DNA of 64,000 nucleotides from Betaproteobacteria bacterium (lineage in GTDB: Bacteria; Pseudomonadota; Gammaproteobacteria; Burkholderiales; Burkholderiaceae_C): contig JADIZZ010000003.1 of assembly GCA_016704535.1 (NCBI GenBank), forward strand, positions 372,001 through 436,000, in the 5' to 3' direction. Under the pieces are notes generated by a model. That model saw only the letters and a program-made list of their open reading frames with translations. It made no database searches and had not been told where the DNA came from. Position numbers and translations under genes: made by a program. Positions 41,033 through 48,735 of the stretch are shown one piece after another; position 1 is the first letter of the stretch, and every line of letters starts with the position of its first letter.

Positions 41033-42786
41033 TTGATCACCCCGTAATAGGGCGTCAGCGTTGCGAAGTTCAGCATGCGCATCGCCCCTTCCAGTGGCTC
41101 GTTCTTGTTGTAAGGCGGCCATTGCATCGCCATGATCTCGACCAGGTTGCTGCGCAAGGTGGGTGGCATGGCACCGCGGAAGAAGCGCTGTGCCAGCAGG
41201 TCGGCGTAGGCCGAAGACGAACGCGTGAACGTGCCGGTGAACTCGTCGGTCTTGCAGCCTGCGTCGCGCAACCGCGTGCTGTCCATGCGCCCGCTGTCGT
41301 ACTTCACGGGCCACAGGGCCTGGTTGCCCCGGCCGCGCAACTCGTCGGTGGTGATCAACCGCTGTTCGGGCGCCAGCAGATTGCTGCCCGGCGCGCGGTC
41401 GGTGGGCGCATAGAAGCTGAACACGCTGCTTTGGCGGAAAGGCTCCTGCTGACCGCTGATGGCTGGGCGGGCGTCGCTCCAGGTCTGTTTGGGCATGGTC
41501 GTGCAGCCGAGCGCCCGCCAAAGCGCGGTGCTGTACAGGAAGGGCTCGCGGAACTTGCCGTCGTCCCGCCGTGCGGCGGCGGGGTTGTCGCCGGTGCGAG
41601 CCTCGGCATCCAGCAGAACGGCCTTGACCATTGCGCGCATGTCGCCACGCACACCGTTGCCGTTGTTGCCGAAAATCGCCGCGACGCGGCCCACGTAGGC
41701 CGGGGTCGGGTCGCTCTTCACCAGGTGCTGGATCAGGCGCAGTGCGACGAAGGGCGCGATGTTCGGGTGCGCCATCAGCAGATCGATGGCGTCGTCCAGG
41801 TCCTTCTGCGCGCTCTGCGCCGCCGGGAAGACGCGCCCGAGCACGGTCTTGGCGCCTGAGTCGCGGTCGGGTGGCCAGGTGCTGGGGGTCATGGGCTGGC
41901 CCCAGTTGCCCCAGTTGCGCTGCGGGCGCGGTGGGTCGCTGAAGACGCGCGTCCAGCCTGTCATCACGCGCGCCAGCTCCTCGACGTCACGCTGGGTGTA
42001 GGTCTCGATGAAGCGGCCGCGGTTGTCGCGTTGTGGTGTGCCGTCGGCGTTGAGCTTGTAGACGCCGATCGTGAACAGCTGCATCAGCTCTCGCGCGTAG
42101 TTCTCGTTGGGCGCGCAGTGCGGGCATTCGGCGCTCTTCGGACGGTTCTGGTCGTTGTCCAGGTAGTGCCCCATGTGGCTGTCCACCGAGGCCTGGCGCA
42201 GCAGCGTGTCGTAGCGACCGAAAGCGTTGCGGTACAGCAGGTTGTGCCACTCGACCCAACCCGGTGGCTCGCCCTTGGTGGCTGCCGCGACGACAAACTG
42301 TGACAACGACCAGGTCACACGCAGGCGCAACTGGTCGGTGCTCGCCACTGCGCGGCGGGCGAACTCGCCGTTCAGGTACTGCCAGAGGGATTCGGGTGGG
42401 TTGGCATTGAACGGGTAGGCGTAGACCGCCTCGGCCGGTCGCATGTCGATCGGCACGAGCGGCAGCGCGAATTGCTCGTCTATCCAGCGCTCGAAGCCCT
42501 TGGCCTGGATCTCGGCCACCAGCGCCGGCGTGGCGCCGAAGCTGGCTTGCTCAGCGAACCGGCTCGCGGCATAGAAGCTCACACGCTGTGTGCTGGCGGG
42601 TGTGACCTGGCCTCGCGAGGCCAGTGCATCCGACGCGATCTCTGGCGCTGCTTTGGCGCTGGGCGGGCGATCCGCGTCCCCACCGCAGCCGGACAGCGCG
42701 GCGGAGATCGTCACGCCCAGCACGGCCGCGAAGGCCGCGCGCATGGGGAAAGTCGCCAATGGGCGTTGCTGCCGGATCGAACTCAT
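41029..42786 (-). CDS. DUF1800 domain-containing lipoprotein
   Basis: A 585-residue protein from the ATG at 42786 (MSSIRQQRPLATFPMRAAFA) with a lipobox-like ALSGC near residue 33, so probably lipid-anchored. The DUF1800 core shows RFAEQASFGATPALVAEIQA, the DNDQNRPKSAECPHCAPNENY segment with a CxxC pair, and ARELMQLFTIGVYKLN. It pairs with the overlapping DUF1501 gene, the usual arrangement for these two families. A function in surface display or in modification of secreted proteins has been suggested by context only. Confidence 0.9.
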   Translation of the reverse strand: MSSIRQQRPLATFPMRAAFAAVLGVTISAALSGCGGDADRPPSAKAAPEIASDALASRGQVTPASTQRVSFYAASRFAEQASFGATPALVAEIQAKGFERWIDEQFALPLVPIDMRPAEAVYAYPFNANPPESLWQYLNGEFARRAVASTDQLRLRVTWSLSQFVVAAATKGEPPGWVEWHNLLYRNAFGRYDTLLRQASVDSHMGHYLDNDQNRPKSAECPHCAPNENYARELMQLFTIGVYKLNADGTPQRDNRGRFIETYTQRDVEELARVMTGWTRVFSDPPRPQRNWGNWGQPMTPSTWPPDRDSGAKTVLGRVFPAAQSAQKDLDDAIDLLMAHPNIAPFVALRLIQHLVKSDPTPAYVGRVAAIFGNNGNGVRGDMRAMVKAVLLDAEARTGDNPAAARRDDGKFREPFLYSTALWRALGCTTMPKQTWSDARPAISGQQEPFRQSSVFSFYAPTDRAPGSNLLAPEQRLITTDELRGRGNQALWPVKYDSGRMDSTRLRDAGCKTDEFTGTFTRSSSAYADLLAQRFFRGAMPPTLRSNLVEIMAMQWPPYNKNEPLEGAMRMLNFATLTPYYGVIK

Positions 42787-42884
42787 CGCGGACCCCTGCG
42801 CCTGGGCGCCAAGGCGCCGTGTGGTTGGATTCCCCGGCGAGTTTAGCCACGGCCCGTGTCGGTCGCACGGCTTCCAGCCTGGAT

Positions 42885-43823
42885 TCATCCCGCAGGCCGG
42901 GGATGGACAGGCGCGCCGAAGCCGCCCCCTGACATGCGCGTGCCGTCGTGGCGCACCGCCAGGAAGGGCAGCCCTTGCGCGCGCAGGAAGCCGATGGCCG
43001 ATTCGTCCTGCAACATGGCCAGCGTGGCCACTGCGCCGGCCGCCGTGCAGTTGGGCGCCAGCACGCTGACGCTCTGCCAGTGTCCAGCCGGCCAGCCGGT
43101 GGTGGCGTCGAGCAAATGGCTGTAGCGCCGGCCGTCGAACTCCACGAAGCGCGCGTAGTCGCCGCTGGTGGCCAGCGCACCGCGGGCCAGTTCGACTCTG
43201 CCCAGCAGCGCGCCGGCTTCGCGTGGGTGCTGGAGGCCAACGCTCCAGGGCCCGGCGTCGGCGCGTGGGCCGATGACGACGATGTCGCCACCGAGATCGA
43301 CGAAGCCGCCGGCCACGCCGTGTGACACGAGCAACGCCGTAGCGCGGTCGGCGGCGTATTCCTTGCCGATCCCGCCCAGGTCAATCTGCATGCCGACTTT
43401 GGGCAAGGCGATGCATCGCCCGTCCCAGTGCACCTGCGGCCAGCCGATCAGTGGGCGCAGTGCTTCGATCTCGGCTGCGCCGGGCACACGAGCAGTGCCC
43501 CAGTCCCAGGCTCGGCGCAACACGCCGGACGTGATGTCGAAGCGGCCTGCGCTTTCGGAGTTCAGCTGTGCTGCAAAGTCGAACAGGGCGGCGGTCTCGG
43601 CATCGACTTCGATGGCCCGACCCGTACCTGCGGCGGCGTTGATTCGCGACACCAGACTGTCTTCTCGGTAGCGCGAGTAACGCTGCTCGATGCGCCGCAC
43701 CTCGTCGATGGCGATCATCGCTGCCGCTTGCAACGCGGCTTGGCTGCGGCCCACGAGGCGCATCGCGCATGGGCTGCCCATGGCCTTGAATTCGAAACCG
43801 AGTTCCTGGCTCACGCTGCTCAC
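42885..43823 (-). CDS. apbE: FAD:protein FMN transferase (ApbE family)
   Basis: A 312-residue ApbE-like protein. It has the segments FKAMGSPCAMRL, VRRIEQRYSRYREDSLVSRI, VGMQIDLGGIGKEYAADRA, GGFVDLGGDIVVIG and GALATSGDYARFVEFDGRRY, then SHLLDATTGWPA, in the family order. ApbE moves FMN from FAD to a Thr of redox proteins on the periplasmic side. This one has no signal peptide or lipobox at the chosen GTG (43823), which is unusual. A longer start is not available because the DUF3570 stop lies 5 bases upstream. Its target in this cluster is not obvious. Confidence 0.9.
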   Translation of the reverse strand: MSSVSQELGFEFKAMGSPCAMRLVGRSQAALQAAAMIAIDEVRRIEQRYSRYREDSLVSRINAAAGTGRAIEVDAETAALFDFAAQLNSESAGRFDITSGVLRRAWDWGTARVPGAAEIEALRPLIGWPQVHWDGRCIALPKVGMQIDLGGIGKEYAADRATALLVSHGVAGGFVDLGGDIVVIGPRADAGPWSVGLQHPREAGALLGRVELARGALATSGDYARFVEFDGRRYSHLLDATTGWPAGHWQSVSVLAPNCTAAGAVATLAMLQDESAIGFLRAQGLPFLAVRHDGTRMSGGGFGAPVHPRPAG

Positions 43824-43827
43824 TGCG

Positions 43828-44988
43828 TCAGAACGTGCGCGCCAGGCCCCATTGCACGAAGCGTGCCGAAAACGGCGCGAGCCCGGGCGAGCCCGCGCCG
43901 CCGATGCGCCATGCGCTGCGCTGTTCGTAGCGTTCGACCTTCAGGTCCACGGTCCACACGTCATCCAGCTTCGCTGCGACCTTGAAGCCGAGCGTGGCCG
44001 CCCCGAAGGCCGACAGCCGATGGTCGGGCGAGAGGACGGCTGGTGGTGACTCCAGGAAGCCAGGCGGCACCGGCGCACCGAGGAAGGAGTACACCGGGTC
44101 GTAGTAGAAGCGCGCGGCGCTCTGCGAGTACAGCCGGATCGACGGCGTGAGCGCCACCCGCGAGGTGGCCTGCCACACACCTTCGAAGGCCAGCGTGTGC
44201 GAGCGCACGGCCCAGGAGTCGACATAGCTGCGGTATTGCGTGCGCAGCGTCAGGTCCGGACCGTCAAGATGGTGGTTCCAACGCAGCGTGAGGATGGTCT
44301 GATCGCGCTCGCGCGGGCGGCGGTCGATGCGCTTGTAAGGGTCACTGTAGAAGCCGCGGCCCTGCGTGCGTGTCAGCGTGATCTGAACCAGGTCGCGCCG
44401 CGTCCAGGCCTGCGTGACACCCACCGTGGCTTCCCAGGTGCGCCGGCGTTCGTCGAGCAAGGGGTTGTCGCTGGAGCCGATCTGGTCGCGCGTGGCGGCC
44501 ACGCCGATCGTCCAGCTGCGACTGTTGTCTTCGCTGTTCAGGCGCGCGCCGATCGACAGTGCCTTGGACGCAAAGTCGTCTTCGTCAGACGAGGCCACGC
44601 CGAGCGACCAGGCGCTGCGTTCGAGGTAGCGCGTCACCTTCACGTCACCGGCCAAGCGCCGGTCTTCCATTCGTGATGCGCTGGAGACCACGCTGTGCCA
44701 GCGTGGCGACGCACCGGAGACGCTGTCTGCTGTGCTGGTGGCCTCGATACCCCAGCCGCTGCCGATCGGCAGATTCAGTGCCAGCGACGGCGCAGTGACA
44801 CGGATGCGATCGAAGCCGGGCTGCGAGTCGCGGTACTCGAGCCACCTGAAGGCGATCAGCCCCGAGTCGGGTTCGCCCTGCGCAGCCACTGCCGTGGGCA
44901 GCGCAAGTGCCGCGGCGACGATGCGGCTCGCATGCCCGGCGCGTGCAACGCGCTCAGTTGCAGCCACAGCCGCCGCCGCCGATGCCAT
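43828..44988 (-). CDS. DUF3570-type outer membrane beta-barrel protein
   Basis: A 386-residue protein. After a hydrophobic leader (RIVAAALALPTAVAAQ) it consists of alternating amphipathic strands (WSLGVASSDEDDFASKALSI, DGPDLTLRTQYRSYVDSWAV, FSARFVQWGLARTF) and ends in Phe, as outer membrane barrels do. The leader SGLIAFRWLEYRDSQPGFDR fits the DUF3570 family. The start at 44988 overlaps the DUF4266 gene by 35 bases. DUF3570, DUF4266, a thioredoxin and ApbE recur together, suggesting one assembly. Confidence 0.8.
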   Translation of the reverse strand: MASAAAAVAATERVARAGHASRIVAAALALPTAVAAQGEPDSGLIAFRWLEYRDSQPGFDRIRVTAPSLALNLPIGSGWGIEATSTADSVSGASPRWHSVVSSASRMEDRRLAGDVKVTRYLERSAWSLGVASSDEDDFASKALSIGARLNSEDNSRSWTIGVAATRDQIGSSDNPLLDERRRTWEATVGVTQAWTRRDLVQITLTRTQGRGFYSDPYKRIDRRPRERDQTILTLRWNHHLDGPDLTLRTQYRSYVDSWAVRSHTLAFEGVWQATSRVALTPSIRLYSQSAARFYYDPVYSFLGAPVPPGFLESPPAVLSPDHRLSAFGAATLGFKVAAKLDDVWTVDLKVERYEQRSAWRIGGAGSPGLAPFSARFVQWGLARTF

Positions 44989-45178
44989 TGCCGCCGGACG
45001 AGTTTTCCTTGCTGGTGTAGATGTGGTTCAAGAAGCGCTGCTCCAGCGGGTCGGCAGACATGCTCATCGCCGGGCGCGCGTGCAGCTCGCGTTCCCATGG
45101 CGCGGGGGGCTGCAGTGCGCAGCCGCTGCCCAGCGCGGCCAGGGCCACGGCCAGGATGGGGCGTGTCGCGCAGCGCAT
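44954..45178 (-). CDS. DUF4266 small lipoprotein
   Basis: A 74-residue protein (MRCATRPILAVALAALGSGC) with a lipobox at Cys20. It is then the family segment WERELHARPAMSMSADPLEQ and RFLNHIYTSKENSSGG, ending GGGGCGCN. The Gly-rich, double-cysteine C-terminus is the distinctive feature. The ATG at 45178 follows the thioredoxin stop by 2 bases, so the two are cotranslated. The protein probably sits on the membrane with its CGCN tail exposed to the TlpA-like protein or a metal. Confidence 0.85.
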   Translation of the reverse strand: MRCATRPILAVALAALGSGCALQPPAPWERELHARPAMSMSADPLEQRFLNHIYTSKENSSGGNGIGGGGCGCN

Positions 45179-45180
45179 GC

Positions 45181-45687
45181 TCAGGACCCCAGCGCCGCCC
45201 GGATCTGCTGCTCCAGCGCGGCGCGGTCCTGCAGCCGGAAGCCGCGATGCGTGAGCACGACACGGCGATCGGGCGTCATCAGGAAGGAACTCGGCATGGT
45301 CTGCACCCGCATCGCCTTGGCTGTGGCGGCGTCGGGGTCGAAGGCGAGTGCAAAGCGCGCCGGCATCTGCTGCAGGAAGCGTTGGGCATCTGCCTCGTGC
45401 TTGTCGAGGTTGACCGCGACGACGCGCAGCCCGCTTGCCGCATGACGCTCGTGCATCTCGTTCAGCCATGGAAAGGCCAGCCTGCATGGCGAGCACCACG
45501 AAGCCCAGAAGTCGACCCAGGTGGCGCGCGCCAGCGGCTCGGCGGCCAGCACCAGCAGGCCATCGCTGGCGCGCAGCGACAGCTCTGGCGCGGTGGCCAG
45601 GCCGCTGGTGGCCTGTGCGGCGCGCGGCCCGGCAAGGCAGCTAGCGGCGAGAGCCAACATCGCACGGCGGTTCGTCTGCTCGATCAT
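45181..45687 (-). CDS. TlpA/ResA-like periplasmic thioredoxin
   Basis: A 168-residue protein from the ATG at 45687 with a Tat/Sec-like leader (MIEQTNRRAMLALAASCLAG) and a thioredoxin fold with active site WVDFWASWCSPCRLAFPW (CSPC). The cis-Pro region is VQTMPSSFLMTP. TlpA-like proteins reduce disulfides or haem-site cysteines in the periplasm. The start overlaps the end of the cytochrome-domain gene by 47 bases, and the DUF4266 gene follows after 2. A role in maturing the c-type haem site of the upstream protein or the CGC tail of DUF4266 is plausible. Confidence 0.88.
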   Translation of the reverse strand: MIEQTNRRAMLALAASCLAGPRAAQATSGLATAPELSLRASDGLLVLAAEPLARATWVDFWASWCSPCRLAFPWLNEMHERHAASGLRVVAVNLDKHEADAQRFLQQMPARFALAFDPDAATAKAMRVQTMPSSFLMTPDRRVVLTHRGFRLQDRAALEQQIRAALGS

Positions 45688-48199
45688 TCGACGATTCTCT
45701 CTGCTGTCGGGTGCGCGTGCAGCGCAAGGCCCATGCCGCAGCGGCCAGCGCAATCCATGCGATCGGCGAACCCGGCGCTCCGCCACCGCGCCCTTGGTTG
45801 CTGAGCCGTGCTGGGTCTTCGGTCGCGGCCAGGGTGGCCATGGCTTGTGCATCGCCGCCGACGGCGATGGTCGCCGGGCTGGCCAGCCGCGGATCGCGAT
45901 TCCAATGCAGATCGATAGAACAGCGCATGCCGGGTTGTAGCGCGGGTGCTGCCAGATCGCAGCCTTCGGAAGAGAGGCTTGCGCTCAACGTGATGCCCAC
46001 CGCGCCCGGCGGCTGCAGCGCCAGGCGCAGCGTGTACGCACCGTCGTTGTGCAGCCACAGTGGTTGCGCTGCGGGAGCTGCACCATCGGGCGGCACGATG
46101 AAGTTCAGGTCGCCCGGCTCCCAGCGTACCCGTGCAGCAGCGGCAGCGGCGCCGCGGCCCTGCAAGCTGATCGGCGGGGCGCGCTGTTTGCCGGCAACCA
46201 GGCCGAGACTGGCCTGCCGCATCCCCGCGCCGCTGGGACGGAACCGCAGCGCCAGCGTGCATTGGCCGCCAACCGGCAGCGGCTGTCCGTGGCGGCAGCT
46301 GCTGCTTGCGTCGACCTCAAAGTCGCGCTCGTGCATGCCTGCCAAGGCCCACGCCAGCGGTGACGACTCCGCAGCCGAGGTGTTGCGCAGCACCCAGGCA
46401 CCCAACGGCGCAGTGCTCCCGACGGGCACGCTGTCGCCGCCCGCTGGCGCGGGCGGCGACCACACGAGCGTTGCGCTTGCCGCATCGGGCTCGGCAGGCG
46501 ATGCAGGTGTCGGCGATTCCACTGCACGCGCCCGAAGCGGCAGCTCCACCGCGGTCGCTGCACTGGCCGGCCACAGCACCAGGGTGGCAGTGTGCAGGCC
46601 TGTCACGCCCGGCCGCACGCCGATGCGCAGCGTGCAGGCCTCGCCGCTGGCCAGTGAAGCGAGCGGACTGCAGGTTCCACTGATCACAAAACGGCCAGCC
46701 GCCGCGCCGGCCAGAGCGACTGTGCCCCACTCCAGCAAACCGGGCCCGATGTGGCGTACGGTCACCGTGTGTTCCGGAACGCTGCCGTCCAAGGGCACCT
46801 CGCCGAAGTCGATGTGCGCGGCGTCGATCAGCAGCCGGGGAGCGTTCGGGTCGCTGTCGGCCTGTGTTGGCGGAGGCGACCTCACTGCGCCCACCCGCCC
46901 TGCAAGCGCCACGCGTTGGAGCGGCAGGCCCTCGACGCCGAACTCCAGCCCGGCGCTGTAGGCAGCAACGCGCGTCGCGCGCAGCGCCAGTTGCACGCGG
47001 CAGGCCTGACGCGGTGCGAGCAGCCGGCCGGGTACGCAGTCGCTGTGCTCGATTTGGAACTCGGCGGTCGTGCTGCGCAGCGTCTGCAGTCGCGCCATGG
47101 CGTCGCCCACGTTGCGCAGCGTGAGGGTCAACGGCACGCTGGTCATCGGCTGCGGCATCGCGCCGAAGTCCAGCCATGGTGGATCGGCCAGCAGGCGTGG
47201 TGCCGGGCCGAGTGCTGCCTGACCACGCAGATCGACACCTTGAGCGCCAGTCTGGGCATCGTGACGAACGACCAACCTGCCGCGCCGTTCACCCGCCGCC
47301 TGTGGCGCGAAGCGCAGCGCGATGTGGCAGCGCTCGCGCGCCTTGAGCACCAGGCCAGGAATGCAGCTGCCACCGGCGTGCACGAAGTCGCCACCCTCGA
47401 CCTCCACCGCACCGAGGCGCAGTGGCGAGCCGCTGTCATGCTCGAGCGTGGCGATGTGCGTCGCCCCGTCATGGCCCGCGACGGTGCTGCCAAAGTCGAT
47501 CGCCGTGGGCGCCAGCCGGGCCACGGCCGGCGGCAGGTCGGGCGCCTGTCCCGTCAGCGGGATGCGCACCGGGCTCGGGCTGTCGGCATGCGCGATGTAC
47601 AGCGATCCCTGGTGCGCCCCGGGGTGGGTAGGGCGGAACGTGAGGTCGATCGCGCAGACGGCAAAGCGAGGCAAGGTGGTTCCGCAGCTGGTCGCGACGA
47701 TCGCGAAGTCGCCTTCGGTGCTGAAGGCCAGCTGGTTCAATGCGGTCTTGGTACTGCTGCTGACCGTCATCCGCTGCGCGATGCTGCCCGCACCCAGCGG
47801 GGTGAGAGGGAAGTCGAGCCGGCGCGGTGCATTGCCCAGGAACGCGGCGATGTCGCTCAGATCGAGCCGACCGTACAGGCCCTGAAACACCGCCATGCCA
47901 CCGGTGTTCAGGCTCACCGCGCGCTCGATCAGCGTGGGCGCGTTGCGCCCGCTCCAGATGTTGCCGAAGTTGTTGGTCAGCGGGTTGTCGCTGTGGCAGT
48001 CGGCGCATGCCAGCAGGCCTGGCAGCGGCGGAGTGGCGAAGAGGCGCGCGCCGCGCTCGGGGTCGGCGGCCAGCGCTGGACCGGCCGCCAGCACCGCCAA
48101 CCTGATCAGCGCGGCCTGCCATGCGCGGGCACGTCGGCGCGTAATGCGCAGGGACGGCTGGGGCTCGATCTCGGTCATACGGTCAGGGCTGGACATCAT
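45641..48199 (-). CDS. Cytochrome c domain protein with choice-of-anchor D (ASH-like) repeats
   Basis: A protein of about 852 residues. After a signal region (LIRLAVLAAGPALAADPERG) a haem c site LLACADCHSDNP and surrounding di-haem-type sequence form a small cytochrome domain. It is followed by four or five immunoglobulin-like choice-of-anchor D repeats, each with a FGSTVAG- or FGEVPLDG-like strand and conserved cysteines (SCIPGLVLKARERCHIALRF). A C-terminal membrane segment (IAWIALAAAAWALRCTR) acts as anchor. The start is uncertain: ATGs at 48199, 48196 and 48178 all precede the signal. It leads the minus-strand cluster and overlaps the thioredoxin gene. Confidence 0.82.
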   Translation of the reverse strand: MMSSPDRMTEIEPQPSLRITRRRARAWQAALIRLAVLAAGPALAADPERGARLFATPPLPGLLACADCHSDNPLTNNFGNIWSGRNAPTLIERAVSLNTGGMAVFQGLYGRLDLSDIAAFLGNAPRRLDFPLTPLGAGSIAQRMTVSSSTKTALNQLAFSTEGDFAIVATSCGTTLPRFAVCAIDLTFRPTHPGAHQGSLYIAHADSPSPVRIPLTGQAPDLPPAVARLAPTAIDFGSTVAGHDGATHIATLEHDSGSPLRLGAVEVEGGDFVHAGGSCIPGLVLKARERCHIALRFAPQAAGERRGRLVVRHDAQTGAQGVDLRGQAALGPAPRLLADPPWLDFGAMPQPMTSVPLTLTLRNVGDAMARLQTLRSTTAEFQIEHSDCVPGRLLAPRQACRVQLALRATRVAAYSAGLEFGVEGLPLQRVALAGRVGAVRSPPPTQADSDPNAPRLLIDAAHIDFGEVPLDGSVPEHTVTVRHIGPGLLEWGTVALAGAAAGRFVISGTCSPLASLASGEACTLRIGVRPGVTGLHTATLVLWPASAATAVELPLRARAVESPTPASPAEPDAASATLVWSPPAPAGGDSVPVGSTAPLGAWVLRNTSAAESSPLAWALAGMHERDFEVDASSSCRHGQPLPVGGQCTLALRFRPSGAGMRQASLGLVAGKQRAPPISLQGRGAAAAAARVRWEPGDLNFIVPPDGAAPAAQPLWLHNDGAYTLRLALQPPGAVGITLSASLSSEGCDLAAPALQPGMRCSIDLHWNRDPRLASPATIAVGGDAQAMATLAATEDPARLSNQGRGGGAPGSPIAWIALAAAAWALRCTRTRQQRESSNDRADEPPCDVGSRR

Positions 48200-48735
48200 G
48201 GTCGCTCGCCACAAGGCGGTGGCTCGTCCTCAAGGGTGTGGGTTGCGCGCCGAGGCGTGCTGAGCCACAAGGGGCGCGACAAGACAAGCCATGAAGGAGC
48301 GTATCAAGTTCCTCGCCGGGCACCTGCAAGAGCCTCATGCAACCTGCAATCGATGCACGGCTTGGCGCCGGCGCCAGCCTTGAGGCCGTCGTCGATCTCC
48401 TTGGTTCTAAATCGTCCGCAAGGGGCGTAGCCATGGCCACTGTGCCTGCAACGCAAGGCGGTCCCACCTCGGCGGGGTAGACGTTTTCGCCGCCGGTGAC
48501 GATGAGGTCGGCACGCCGGGCATGCAGATGCAGGCAGCCCTGGGCATCGAGTTCACCCAGGTCACCGGTGTCGAACCAGTTCGGGCTGCCCGTTGCTGGG
48601 CCGCCTCTGGCTTGGTCGGGCCGGACATCGAGGAGTTCCTCTGTCCCAAGAGCCTGGAGATGCGGGCGCAACTGCGTGCGCCCTTGCGCAGACGGGCCCT
48701 GCAGGCGGCCTGGGCGCTTGACGCTGCGCGGCCCC
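48200..48735. other. Degraded intergenic region holding a ligase-gene fragment
   Basis: Apart from the duplicated ligase fragment at 48465-48580 I see no intact gene. The open frame reading through the fragment has no start region of an acyl-CoA ligase ahead of it and only unrelated sequence after it. It marks the boundary between the exported cluster and the lipid operon. Confidence 0.45.
48465..48580 (-). pseudogene. Duplicated fragment of an acyl-CoA ligase gene
   Basis: This 116 bp stretch is identical to 62901-63016, inside the adenylate-forming ligase gene, except for three substitutions. It encodes the conserved WFDTGDLGELDAQGCLHLHA and RRADLIVTGGENVYPAEV segments. Flanking sequence is unrelated to the ligase, so it is an isolated piece left by recombination or gene conversion. 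Confidence 0.85.
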
